NCBI RefSeq assembly: GCF_020906515.1
Contig: NC_085852.1
Coordinates: 2,170,001 to 2,234,000, forward strand
Reading direction: 5' to 3'
Source of the DNA: Vanrija pseudolonga
Lineage: Eukaryota > Basidiomycota > Tremellomycetes > Trichosporonales > Trichosporonaceae
DNA: 64,000 bases
Each line of letters starts with the position of its first letter. Within the stretch, counting starts at the first letter, position 1. A model generated the notes under the pieces. That model had not been told where the DNA came from. It searched no databases and saw nothing but the letters and a program-made list of their open reading frames with translations. A program made the translations under genes and the position numbers. Below, in pieces: positions 1-10,918 of the stretch.

Positions 1-592
1 CGAGTCGTGAGTCCCGCCCGCCTCGCCGAGCTGACAGCAGACATCTTCCCCGAGCAGTGGGACAAGTTCTACTCCCATATTCCGGAGGAGGAGCGTCACG
101 ACATGATGGGCGCATACTACCGCCGCCTGCTGCGCGACGACGACGAGTCCCTCCTCACCGCTAAGATCTGGGACCAGTGGGAGGACTCGATCGCCAAGCT
201 CATCCCCGACCCCGTGCTGATTGCGCGCACCGAAGAAGACCCGCGGTTCGCGCGCACGCTCGCGCGCATCGAGGCGCATTACTTTGTCAATCTCGGGTTC
301 ATGGCCGACGGGTTCTTGGTCGCCGAGGAGCAGATTAGCAAGGTCCGTCATATCCCCGTTATCGTCGTGCAGGGGCGCTACGATATTGTGTGCCCGGTGA
401 GTTTGTCGTTCTGGCACCCGGCCTAGCTGACACCACACCCAGGCGGTCAACGCGTACGACCTCAAGAGGGCTTGGGGCGACAGCTTCCGCATGTACATTG
501 TCGACGACGCCGGCCACTCGGCCCAAGAGCCCGGCACGAGGCGGCTGCTCGTTGGCGCTGCGGACGAGTTTGGAGCAACGCTGCAGTGGTGA
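1..592 (+). CDS. Proline iminopeptidase, C-terminal part (5' end outside window)
   Basis: The reading frame is open from base 1, so the start lies upstream. Two exons are visible (1-396 and 443-592) with a 46-nt GT-AG intron carrying a CTGAC branch site. The second exon ends with Trp and TGA. The motif around VVQGRYDIVCP is the strand and Asp loop of the alpha/beta-hydrolase fold, and DDAGHSAQEP supplies the catalytic His. Both match the C-terminal third of proline iminopeptidases (family S33), which remove N-terminal proline from peptides. The nucleophile Ser region is outside the window. The family call rests on these two motifs and on the helical cap-like segment between them. Confidence 0.8.
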
Positions 593-681
593 GCGTGGAG
601 AGATATGCATTCCATCCGAGTACTATCTCAGCCCGAGTCCTTGGCAACTTGGTGCGCCTCTGCGCCGTCCGCGAAATCCTC

Positions 682-1577
682 CTACCTGCAGCCTGAGGCA
701 ATGTCAGCTCATCGCAACCCATGGCGTTGTGCGTACCGCAAACACCGCATGCCGGGGCGTTTTCGTCGAAAACGAGACACTTGGCGGTAGACGGGTCCCA
801 GTACGGAGGATACCCCTCGAACACGCCCAACGTCCGGCGGAGCTCCGTCTCCATTTCCTCACTGTTCGGCAGGTAGATGACCATTGGCTCCCGCGACCAC
901 CCGGCAGCAGGCTTGGACATGACGATGAACTCGCGATACTCCTCGTAGTGCATGATCGCAAGCACCTCGGTGTGGTACACCACGAGCTGGCGCCACCCGC
1001 GCGGGATGCTCGACTGGGTGATATCCGCGAGAAAGTCGGTGTGCACGGTGAGCGTGGACGAGGACACGCTGGGTGACGGCAGATACTGGAGCGCGTCGAC
1101 AGCCAAGCACCTTCCCCGTATGCACACGTCCGGCGCGTCGAACTGTGCCAGCCCTGTGGGTGGAAGGCTGGTCAACCCACCAGCCTCGGCTCGGCGCTTG
1201 CGGAAGTCATACCCCTCGCTCTTGTGGTCTGGGTCCTCGATGCGCAGCGTCTTGACGTTGGGGAAGAGAGGATCGCTCCCGCCGCTCAGTGCTGCGTACA
1301 CTGTGGCCATGGTTCCCGCCGAGGGCGGGGGACGGAGCTCTAGGTGCTGGATCATGCTGAAGCGCTGGCGGCGAAACGGATCATCGTGGCCCGTTTCTAC
1401 TAGCTGAGCGAACTGGGCGTCGTTGAGCTTCAGGTGAGCATACAGGCACGGCAATGCGATGGCCGATACTGTTCGTGAGACGAGCAGCAGGCTGTGGAGC
1501 GTCGCCTTGTCCTTGGCGCCGTCGAGGTCGCCTATGATCTCGAAGAGGACCTCGGGGGGTAGGGTCGGTGCCCTCAT
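682..1577 (-). CDS. F-box-like protein, tandem copy 1, with truncated last exon
   Basis: Exons are 1577-737 and 692-682, encoding 283 aa. The start chosen is the Met before APTLPPEVLFEII, because that segment aligns with copy 2; the frame stays open upstream to 1805. The N-terminus is an F-box-like helix set (LPPEV..II..L followed by LLLVSRTVSAIALP). The rest is shared only with the two neighbouring copies, including a C-terminal C-x-x-C (ACGVC) just before the only intron. In copies 2 and 3 the last exon starts G-x-R-W-E; here the Trp codon TGG is TAG, so about 20 conserved residues are lost. F-box proteins usually select targets for SCF ubiquitin ligases, but the target here is unknown. Confidence 0.65.
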
Positions 1578-1770
1578 CTGTGTGGCATAGCCGTGTTTGG
1601 TGCCTTTGACTCGTTTTTGTTGTTGTGGTGGTGGTTGCGGTGGATGAAGAGAACACACGACTGTTGTTGTTGTTATTGTTTCGCAGTTCTGTTCTGCCGT
1701 GGGAAGGCGGTGACGGCATTGGGCGAGTTGCATCATCGTCTCGGGATCCTCTCTCTCTGTAAATGTAAAT

Positions 1771-2726
1771 CTACGCCGAGGCTTCCGTGGCAGCTTTATC
1801 CGCATCGAACTCGTCCCAAAAGTCCTCCCACCTGAGGCCTGAAGCGGCCAGGTCAGCTACGCACACCCTCCCAATCCCCAACTTACCGCAGATACTGCAA
1901 GCTGGGGCATTATCGTCGAATACCAGGCATTCTGGGGTTGGCGGATCCCAGGACATGCGCCGTTTCTCGTGCTCCATCTGCTGTCGAATGTTACCCTCCC
2001 GCTCATCGTCCCTGCTCAGGTACACCATGGTCGGTTCGACCGAGTACCCCTCGGCCTTCTTGGTAAGCAGCACGAACACTGCTTGCTCATTAGGGTGTTG
2101 GAGGGTCTCGGCATCCGTATCGTAGACCACGAGGCGCTTCCATCCCCGCCGGATATGACCGAGAATGACATCAAGGTCGCCCGTGTGGACGGTCAAGCTC
2201 GAGCTCTGGACGCTCTTCGAGGGCAGGTATGAGAGCGAGTCGACGGCGAATGCCCGTCCGCGGATACAGACGTCCGGTGCTCGAAGAGCGCCATCTCCTT
2301 CGGAGGGAGTCCCGACAGATCGCCATCAATGCTCCGCTGCACGGAATAGGTGTAGTCTTCTATCCTCCAGTGGTCGCGGTGCTCAAGGCGCAAGGTCTTC
2401 ACGTTGGGGAAGAGCGGCTCGCGGTCCCTGCCGACTGCCTCGTACACCCCGGCCATGGTCGCTGCAGACGGCGGTGGACAGAGTTCGAGATGATGAATCA
2501 GGCCGAAGCGTTGGAGACGGCGGGAGGGATCGTCACGGCTTCCTTCGACTAGTTGTGCAAACTGAGCTTCATCGAGCTTCAGGCGCGCGTAGAGGTGTGG
2601 CATGGCGATGGCGGACACGGTCCGCGACACAAAGAGCATGCTGCGGAGCGTTGTCTTGTCCTTGATGGTGTCGAGATAGGCGATGATCTCGGAGAGGATC
2701 TCTGGCGGCAGGCCGGGGGTGCCCAT
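1771..2726 (-). pseudogene. F-box-like protein, tandem copy 2, with a frameshift
   Basis: This is a paralogue of copy 1 with the same gene structure: exon 1 runs from 2726 (another Met lies at 2756) to 1887, then a 48-nt intron, then exon 2 at 1838-1771. Exon 2 is intact and encodes GLRWEDFWDEF and a short tail. Near 2276-2280 the frame changes: the codons after LFE need one more base to continue into PDVCIRGRAFAVDSL, which copies 1 and 3 encode in a single frame. That suggests a one-base loss, or a sequencing error. The F-box-like N-terminus (LPPEILSEIIAYLD) and the LTVHTGDLD block remain. If the shift is real, the product ends about 30 residues after the break and lacks the C-x-x-C tail. 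Confidence 0.6.
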
Positions 2727-3170
2727 AGGTGGGTCCTGCCAGCGTTTGGTAGGCATTTGACGAGTTGTTGGGATGTTGTGAATTGAATTGAATGACGAGA
2801 AGACGCGTGCGGGGGTGGTGGTTGTTGTCGTTGTTGCTCCCAGTTCTGTTGCTGCCGTGGGAAGGTGGTGACGGCATACGAGGACAACTTGCATTTTATC
2901 CCGTCTCCTTCAAGTTTGTTTTGCGACGATGCTGCTTCGCATCCTCTTGCATGCCTCCCAAATCTTGACAGCCAACGTCGTGAAGGCGATAGCGACAGAG
3001 CGGCTTGCAGTGATCTGACGATCTCTGAGGGGACGCAACCCAAGAAAGTACCTCGAAACTTGATAAGGTACGAGAAGGACTAAGTCATCTCATAAGCCAT
3101 TTTGTGCTCCGCTTTGTGATAACACCCTAAAGCGACAGCGACTCAATCTCAAGTGATCAGCCACCTAACT

Positions 3171-4042
3171 CTAGGCAGAGGCACCCTGAGAAGCAGCAAA
3201 TGCGTCGGCCTCATCCCAAAAGCCCTCCCACCTGCGTCCTACGAGTCTTGTCAGATGCCGTATGGCGAGAGTACTCACCGCAGAGTTTACATGGTGGAGC
3301 GTCGTCGTCGAACACAAGGCACTCAGGCGGAGGGACAGGTAAGTATGGGGGATGCTTTGCCTCCCACACGAGCATATGTCGGATGATAGGTTCGATGTGC
3401 ATAGCCCTCGCTTGGGCTGGCGAGAACCTTGAAGTCGGGGGTCATCTGGAACCCCTCGATGTCTGTGTGGTATACCACCAGTCGCCGCCACCCTCGCTGC
3501 ATGTTTGACCAGGTGATGGCTTCCAGGCTACCTGTGTGGACTGTGAGGCTTGAGCCCGAGAAGTTTCGCAACGGAAGGTAGGCCAGCGCTTCGACGGCGT
3601 AGAATTCGCCGTAAATGCACACATCCGGGCAGTCAAACAGCGCCAGCTCCATCGGGGGCAGGCCAGGAGGGAGACCAGGCGTGCGCCCCCGACGGTCGTC
3701 ACGGTACTGGCGGAAGGCGTAGTCCTCGGGCTTCCAGTGGTCGTGATGGTCTAGGCGGAGTGTCTGAACATTGGGGAAGAGGAGTAGGTCGCCGGCACCC
3801 TCCATGGCGGCGTAGACTGGGGCCATGGTATCTTCTGAGGGGGGCGGGCACAGTACCAGGTGCTGGATAAGGCTGAAGTGAGGTGACGAGCTGGGCGTAA
3901 ACCGGCGATGTTGGTCGCACGCGCCGGCAACCAGACTCGCGAACTGTGCCTCGTTGAGCGTCAAGTGTTTGTAAAGAACCACGTTGGGGTGAGTGACTGG
4001 CCTCTTACGGGTTGACAGGTCCCTAAAGCGTTTACTGAACAA
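3171..4042 (-). pseudogene. F-box-like protein, tandem copy 3, truncated and frameshifted
   Basis: This third paralogue aligns from LTLNEAQFASLV onward with copies 1 and 2. The F-box helices are missing; the open frame instead starts with an unrelated segment (MFSKRFRDLSTRKRP). The frame breaks near 3400, after SEGYAH, and the homologous sequence continues in another frame through PPECLVFDDDAPPCKLC. A clean 40-nt intron (3239-3278) then leads to the last exon, which encodes GRRWEGFWDEADAF. The splice site, C-x-x-C and Trp-rich last exon are still recognisable, so decay is probably recent. A different upstream exon could supply a start, but I found none with good splice sites. Confidence 0.55.
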
Positions 4043-4368
4043 CCCAGGACCTTGTGTTGACTGATATTGACTTCACGAGATGCAGTGAGGGAGCGACAAG
4101 ATGAACAGGACAAAGGACGAGGATGTCGGCCAAGACGTCAATGACGCGCAATGGGTCGATTTGCCTCCGTCGATCTCGATTGTTGTTGACGCGTCTCAGT
4201 GATCGCCCTTTGGTGACTTTTGTTCATCAATCTCACTCTCTCACTCCTTTACTCTTCTCACGACAACGACAACGACGACGGCTTGGACAGCAACAGCTGT
4301 ACACCACACGCACGCCGGTGGTGCCCCCATAATATAGACGACAGAACTACGACCCCTACCACGCCGCA

Positions 4369-5947
4369 ATGTCCCTCTTAACAGTAGATCCGTCGCCGCT
4401 CAACGACCCGCAGGCGTACCTTTCCCTCTTCAAGTTCAACCGCAAGCTGCCAAAATGCCCGCGAACAGGCCTCCCAGTATCCTACTCTGACATTGGAGAT
4501 CCAGACGGCATCCCCGTGCTCTTTGTCCCGCCGTCAGGATGTACCCGGTGGTTCAGTGCGCCGCAGGGTGAGTAACCGCGGGCGTGCGTAGGCGGCGCTG
4601 GCGCTGACCCGCGCAAGACCCGCTCGCGGCAGGGTTTGGCCTGCGTCTCATCACGGTCGACCGGCCTGGCATTGGTGCGGTGCCACCTGTTCCTCTAGCG
4701 GATCGCATTGGCACCAGCTGCAGTAGGTGCTCCATTGTGGAGCTCGCACTGATTCCACAGTGATGATCGAATCGGTTCTCGAACATCTTGGCGTCAAGGT
4801 CGCGCATGTACTTGCCACGTCGGCAGGCGTGTAGTAAGTCGGAGTCGTGTGCATTGGCACACGTCATGCCGGTGCTACGTTGGAGTCACCGCATGCCCGT
4901 GCACGACGCCAAGGAACTTCACATGCTGACACTGAGCAGCTGCACGGTCCGCCTGTTGTCTTCCCACCCGGGTATCTTTCTCACCGGGTTGAATCCCCCG
5001 CCGGCGGTGTACCTTGTCTCGCCATGGTCGCCACCGCTGCCGGCGAGTGATCCTTTGGCATACCGCCAGATGCTGGACTGGGTCCCGAGTCGCGTGTTGG
5101 CCACGCAGGACATAACGGTGGGTGGGCGCTTGCTTTCAACCGCTGATACCCGTGCAGCTGCCCTATATCGTCCCTGCGGTCAAGTCGATGGAGGATGCCT
5201 ATGGTGCGACGAGCCGGGCAGTTGGATCGGCGCTGGGTGCTGTCAAGTCGTGGTGGGGCGGACAGCCTGCACCGCAATCGACAGAAGCTGCTCCTCAGAC
5301 AGTTCCAAATCCGGATGCCGATGGGATCCCTGTGCCAGAAGAGGAGCTGGAAACAGGCGAAGACGAAGCTCCCAGGGGCAGGCTATGGGCGCCGAGTGCG
5401 AAATACGTGAGTGTCCGTGCTGTGAGCGTCGCTGACTTCAGTTGACGATGGACTATCTTTATGCGGAAGACTTCAGCGGCATCGGGCAGGAGTACCTCCT
5501 CTGCCTGAATCGCGGCGCCCAAGATTCCGGCCCAGAGTGGTTCAAGGCCGAGCTCGAGAGCGTTGCGGCGTCCGTCCGTGATGCCCAGGACCCCAAGGTC
5601 TCTGTCAAGCTCGATATCATGGTGTGGTGGGGCGAGCAGGACGGCATGGTGCCGGTGAACGGGAGGACCTGGCTCAACAAGGCATTGTCGGCGCACCCGA
5701 AGGAGATTCGCTTGATGGTGAACAACGTGCCAGATGGTGACCACAGCGACTTGTAAGTGGTAGCCGGGAACACTGCTGACACTGCAGGATGCTCCGCGCT
5801 GCGGGCATTGGAGAAGTGTACACCATGATTATGACGCAGGGTGACAGTACGGACCCGAAGTTTAGGGACGCTGAGGCGCTCGCAATGGAATCTGCTGCGG
5901 CTGCTGCCGCGGAGGCGAAGGAGGCAGAGGCCAGTGCAAAGGCATAG
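4369..5947 (+). CDS. Alpha/beta hydrolase-fold protein, 7 exons
   Basis: The exons are 4369-4567, 4618-4722, 4761-4833, 4940-5117, 5158-5406, 5442-5752 and 5788-5947, and phases agree throughout, giving 424 aa. An oxyanion-type strand (IPVLFVPPSGCTRW) opens the fold and LITVDRPGIG follows. The nucleophile elbow reads A-T-S-A-G, with Ala in place of the usual first Gly. Near the C-terminus, WWGEQDGMVP carries the acid Asp and DGDHSDL the His. An insert of about 80 residues rich in Pro and Glu (about 235-270) lies between core and C-terminus, and the tail is an Ala/Glu helix. Substrate unknown. The start ATG lies about 330 bp from the end of the divergent F-box-like copy 3. Confidence 0.75.
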
Positions 5948-6102
5948 GTCGGCAAATCGCGGAGCCCGGACGCTACTTCAGTGGAATGAGGTCAGCATAG
6001 ACAGATGTAGCCCTAGACAAGATGTAAAGCACTACTGCATATTGCATCGTGTGTATCTATCGCACCCTCACATGATGCGTTTATAGTTCAGCTCGGTGCC
6101 GC

Positions 6103-7248
6103 CTAGTCAATCTTGACGACGACCTTGCCGACGTGGCTGCCGGAAACGAGGTACTTGTACGCCTCCTCGAGGTCCTTGAACTCGAACACCTTGTCGACAA
6201 CGGGCGTCCACTTGGTGCCCTCGATGCTGGCAACCAGGCCCTCAAAGTGCTCGCGGTTGCCGACCTGGACGCCGCGGAACGTGGTCTGGAAGTAGATGGC
6301 AGTGGTGATGTCGGGCTCCTGGGGCGCGTTGGGCGAGTAGTCGGACTTGCCGACGACGGTGATGGTGGCGCCGAAGCGGGACGCCTTGATAGAGTGCGGG
6401 AGGGTCGCATGGCCGCCAATGTCGACGATGTGGTCGAAGCCCACGCCGCCGGGGGTGAGGGCGCGCGCCGACGCTCCCCAGTCGGCGTCAGTCTTGTAGT
6501 TGACGACGTGGTCCGCGCCGAGGGCCTTGAGCTTGGCGGCCTTGGCGTCGGACGAGGTGGTGGCGACGACCGAGGCACCGGCAGCCTTGGCGAGCTGTGA
6601 TGGGCGGGTCAGCTAGATCCTCATAGTCGTGTGCTGCGCCACGCCACTCACCTGCAGCACAAAGAGCGAGACACCGCCAGTGCCCTCAACGAGCACCCAG
6701 TCGCCGGCGCGCACGGCGCGCTCCTTGACGCCGTACAGGCCGTTGTAGGCCGTCACGCCGGCACAGGGGAGCGTCGACGCCTCCTCGAAGCTGATCGAGT
6801 CGGGGATGCGCACGAGGCTCTGCTCGTCGAACGCGCCGTACGGGCGCGCCGTGCCGTCCAGCTGCGCGCCGAGAGAGGGCCCAGGGACGGGGTACCGGCC
6901 CACAGTGTACGCCTGGGGCGAGAAGAGCGCCGCGACGCGGTCGCCCTTGGCGAAGCGCGTCACCTTTGCGCCGGTGGCGACGACGACGCCGGCGCCGTCC
7001 GAGAGCGGGACGGTGGGGACGGTAGGCGAGAAGGGCGTCGGCTGGGGGTTAGTTAGCACACGAGCATGTCGGACACGTACGAGGCGAACAATGTGGTCCT
7101 TGTAGTTGAGCGACGCGGCCTTGATGTTCACGAGCACGTCGGTGGGGCCGAGCTCGGGAACGGGGCCGTCGACGAGCGCGACCGCTCCAACGCCTGCCGG
7201 GTTGGGGGTGAGAATCCACTGCTTCTGGGTGGTGGGGATGGAGGCCAT
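6103..7248 (-). CDS. Zinc-free medium-chain alcohol dehydrogenase / quinone reductase-like protein
   Basis: Three exons (7248-7081, 7041-6652, 6594-6103) encode 349 aa, about the usual size for medium-chain reductases. The GroES-like N-terminus contains ASLNYKDH at the position where zinc-dependent alcohol dehydrogenases have a Cys ligand, and no Cys-rich structural zinc loop is present. The cofactor site shows as GTGGVS followed by LAKAAGASVVATTSS, a Rossmann strand-turn-helix for NAD(P)H. The C-terminal GSHVGKVVVKI is typical of the superfamily. The likely role is reduction of quinones or enals, or alcohol oxidation, in the cytosol; the substrate cannot be read from sequence. The gene converges on the hydrolase with only about 155 bp between stop codons. 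Confidence 0.8.
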
Positions 7249-9168
7249 TGTGGTGTCGTGTGCTGGTGTGGTTGTGTGATTGTGTGGTGCGGTGTAGTGT
7301 GAGTGCTGTGAGCTGCTTGCTTTGTTGTTCTTAGTTGTCAGTGTGCTCCACGTCCTTTTATCTCATCTAGCTCATCTACACAAGCGGCCTGCGTGCCGCC
7401 ATGCACAGCGACCGTTATGGACACAGCGTAGCATGCAGTACATAGTGGACGGACGAGACGCCGCTCGCCGAGGTCAGCGAGCCGAGCACGTTTTCGCCGG
7501 CGGGCACTTGGTCAGCTCCAACAACCCCCTCGTCATTGTGCGTGCGCCGTCCATGGCACCGTTATTCCCGGATCTGCGATGCAGCATGGCTCAACAGTGA
7601 CGCGGTGGAGCTGAGCTCGGCGCGTGGGCCAATCCACGCCGTGCGCGGCCGTCGTGCGGTTATCAATCACTGCTAGGCGGGCCGAGATCGGCTCCGAGAT
7701 TCCTCTGGTGGGAGACACGTCGGACGTCGGTCCGCCTGGCTCAGGTCGATTGTGCCTCCGACGGATCTGGATCTGTGAAGGTGAGCGTGACTTTGTCATG
7801 GTCATGACGATGACGAGGTATCGCTAAAATCTTGTTTGGAGCGGGGGGGGGGGGCGCGAAGTTGGAAAATGAGTGGGTGGGGTGGGGGAGGCGTTGGAAA
7901 CTACGTAAACGACTTGGAAAAGCTCGGTCACAGTGCGGCTCAACAAGTGGCACCCACCGTGGACATGACGGTGCTGGTTCCAACGCGGGGTACTCCAAAG
8001 GAACAGACAGGAACGGCGCACTCGACGACGCGTCGGATTGCCGTGTACCTCCGCGGTGCAAGCGTCCAGACGCCGCTTGACATCGCCGAGGCCCGGCCAA
8101 CGCCCCGCAGCGCATGGCGATCGAGACAGGCCCTCTGTGCCGAACCGTGCCGGCCACCCCACATGCCCACGCATCGTCAGCTTCAGCGTGGGACGCGACA
8201 GTTCCACGCGTCGGTTACCATGCGCCCTTGAGCAATAACGAAGGCAGAGATTGTCGTGCCCAGGTCCACGCTGTCAGCTTCACCAACGCACGACAGCAGC
8301 TCTGGACGTCCGGTGTCTGTTGTCATTCGTGACCGGGTATCGCATGGGCACACGCCTCGGGTGTGCCGAGCATGAACAAGCCACCTCTAGGCCGACGAAT
8401 GGCTTACTGAGGCCCGACGGTCAACGAATGCCACTGTCAACGACTTTCTCAACCCGTCGCCTTGTCACTTCTCAACTTCCCTGCCAGATCGTGTCTCGAC
8501 CAAAACGAAACCTGAAAATGTCAGTTGAGGCTGTGAGTACCAGCTTCTACGGAGCGTTTATACTGCTGAAATGAAAGATCGAATAAGCGTTTTTCCCTCT
8601 CTCTCCTTCCTGCTTGCCCTGCGGTCTTTCGGTGCCGTCTCGTCTTCGGTAGAGCTGTTCGTGTCGACTTCAGACCATTTCGAACAGCTGTCAAGTGTCA
8701 CATTTCTACGTACTGAACTGGGATCTGGCTAATGAGTCTCACAATCCTACCCTCGACACACCTACAGCGATGTAGTCGTCTGAAGCGCATATTTGAATCG
8801 GCTGCGCCTTGCACCACTTCCAACTGTGACGAGCTCAGCGACGCAAGATGGTAACCGCAGGGGGACATGAAGCATAGCTATGATCGACAGCTCTCGTCAA
8901 TATCCGAGAACAATGCACCTCCCCGACTCGACGCATTGTCAAACCAGCATCACTCAGTGGCGACCACTTCGGCGTCGCACAACACTCACATCCTCGCACC
9001 ATCACCGCCACACAAACAACACCATCACCCACCCGCACCCAACAGCCTTCATACCTCCATCATGTCTCCCCGCGAGCTGGTGATCAAGATGAATGCTCTC
9101 GACGAGTATAATTTGGCCCCCTCCAATGCCAACTTCCTCCTCACCAATCTCCCGACCAAGCAGCCAAG
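7249..9168. other. Gene-poor intergenic stretch
   Basis: No frame in these 1.9 kb has protein-like composition together with plausible splice sites on either strand. It holds a run of 12 G at 7843-7854 and, next to the downstream gene, CA-rich sequence at about 8990-9050. An ATG at 9062 opens a frame that overlaps the downstream start codon (see findings). The part near 7249 is presumably the promoter of the reductase and the part near 9168 that of the next gene. Confidence 0.5.
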
Positions 9169-10638
9169 ATGCCTGGTCTCGAGTCGCTCGACAACCGCGT
9201 CCCGCCGACGCTTGACCGCCGCCTCCTCCTCGAGGTCGCGCTGGGCCAGCACGACTGCCGCCGTCTCACGCCCTTCGCCACGAACGACGACCACTATGCC
9301 TTCTGCACGGTCGACAGCCTGATGGTCATGCTCGAGGCTGTCGCTCAGCCGGGCGAAGGCCGCCTCTGGTCCCACGGCGACAAGATCGACGAGGCCAGGT
9401 GCCCTGGCGCCACTTGGCCTAACGGAGAGGCGAAGACGTATGCCGACACGCTCATCCAGGTGGACCTGCACTACCGTATGAACTTGTACTGTGAGTCGAA
9501 AGTCCATGGCGAACAAGCCGAGCTGACAAGAGCAGACGACTACCCCCTCCACATCGTGTCGTACACCCCCAAGACCCGCCCCGACTTTGTCCTCGGCACG
9601 GTCGACTCCCGCACGGACGAGGTCATCATCTCCCTCGTGGCGGACCACTACAGCAGCTCCATCACCACGCCGGTGACGCCCCAGCGTGCGATGTTTATCG
9701 AGGAGGCGCTCGTCCAGTCGCTCGTGCACCTCCTGTCGGCGCGCCAGGCCTTCGGCACTTTCTTCAGCGTCGTGCTCCACAACCGCTGCTTCTCGCGCAT
9801 CGTCATGCTCAACGAGCAGTGCATCGCGGTCGAGACGACGGGCGAGCTCTACCACACTCGTGGACTGGACCACGGTCCGTACTCGCGCGTGGTTCCCCTC
9901 GCTGGCCTGCTCTCGCACCCCGTCTTCCTCGCAAACCTCCTCGCTCACGATTTCCCCTCGTGCCTCGCTGCGGCCGGAGACCAGGTGACGGCCCCCGAGC
10001 ACGCGTGGTTCACGTTCATCCTCTACGCTGTGCGTGTGCTCCGCGCCCACAGCTCGCCTTCAGAGCCGCTCAAGTTTCCGGCCGCGTTTCGCGCGCTCCT
10101 GGGCCAACGCCTCGGCTTTGCCAACCCCAACGCGAGCCACTCCGAGCGCCTCGGACTCATAAAGGAGAGGTGGTACGACCAGCACTCTGGCTCCGGGTGC
10201 CTGTGCTTCCTCGCCGAGCCGAACGCGCCCTGCTCCTCGCACTCGAGCTCCTCCGGGTGGACGACCTCGTCCTGCTGCACGACGACCACTGCATCGTCGT
10301 CGTCGGAGGGCTGTGACCGCGAGTCCAGCCCGTCCGGGACCGCCGTCCCGCTTGGCGTCCAGCCTCCGAGCCCCGATGCCCCGCTGCGCTCGCCCACCCC
10401 TTCGTACCTCCCGGACGACGGTGCCAGCTTCATCCCTCCGCCTCCGAACATGACCGACGACCAGGCGATGCATGAGGCCCGCAAGGATATCCTCCTCCGT
10501 CAGGACCTGTTCATCGTGCTCATGACCCCGCGCGAGATGGACTCGATCCTCGCCGCGTCACTTGGGCCCGCGCCGGTCTACCGCGTCGCCCCTGAGGCCA
10601 ACGCATATGTGTCCTCCATTCACAGCCTCCTCAACTAG
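9169..10638 (+). CDS. Unrecognised 474-aa protein with Cys/Ser-rich loop
   Basis: Two exons, 9169-9490 and 9536-10638, are joined by a 45-nt intron with GTGAGT donor, CTGAC branch site and CAG acceptor. The intron is a multiple of three, so the unspliced frame is also open (489 aa). I do not recognise the family. The first two thirds look globular, with an aromatic-rich block around residues 150-300. A low-complexity stretch follows (about 345-385), rich in Ser, Thr and Cys, then a Pro/Ser-rich linker and a short helical C-terminus (RKDILLRQDLFIVLMTPREM). There is no signal peptide or membrane segment. Conserved, well-used codons support a real gene. Confidence 0.7.
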   Translation: MPGLESLDNRVPPTLDRRLLLEVALGQHDCRRLTPFATNDDHYAFCTVDSLMVMLEAVAQPGEGRLWSHGDKIDEARCPGATWPNGEAKTYADTLIQVDLHYRMNLYCESKVHGEQAELTRADDYPLHIVSYTPKTRPDFVLGTVDSRTDEVIISLVADHYSSSITTPVTPQRAMFIEEALVQSLVHLLSARQAFGTFFSVVLHNRCFSRIVMLNEQCIAVETTGELYHTRGLDHGPYSRVVPLAGLLSHPVFLANLLAHDFPSCLAAAGDQVTAPEHAWFTFILYAVRVLRAHSSPSEPLKFPAAFRALLGQRLGFANPNASHSERLGLIKERWYDQHSGSGCLCFLAEPNAPCSSHSSSSGWTTSSCCTTTTASSSSEGCDRESSPSGTAVPLGVQPPSPDAPLRSPTPSYLPDDGASFIPPPPNMTDDQAMHEARKDILLRQDLFIVLMTPREMDSILAASLGPAPVYRVAPEANAYVSSIHSLLN

Positions 10639-10918
10639 AACCCGCTCATTGTCTGTGATTGTACATATTTAGTAGTCTTGGTATCTGCATTGTCGTGGTT
10701 TGATTAGCACGTGACAGCAACAATAGTTGCCGCACTTCCTCGCGCACTAGTTGACACCCCCCCCGAAATAGCACGGTGGCCGGCCTGCCAAGACCGCCTC
10801 GACCGCCTCGACCGCGTCCCCCGTGCGTGTCCTTCCGCACTTGAAACACACTGCATGCACAGCACGAACTATCGAGGTGTCACTCAACATTGTCCTTCAC
10901 TCCATCACATCACGCACC

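Noticed and set aside
462-1076. Long overlapping frames on both strands around 0.4-1.1 kb
   Set aside because: They are shadows of F-box-like copy 1 and the peptidase end; composition is Arg/Ala-rich as expected for off-frame reading of GC-rich exons.
6133-6600. Plus-strand frame of 155 codons opposite the reductase gene
   Set aside because: It mirrors the well-supported minus-strand exon 3 and has no homology-like motif.
9049-10050. Minus-strand frame of 333 codons opposite the 474-aa gene
   Set aside because: Arg/Glu/Val-rich mirror of the plus-strand exon; no splice signals or motif.
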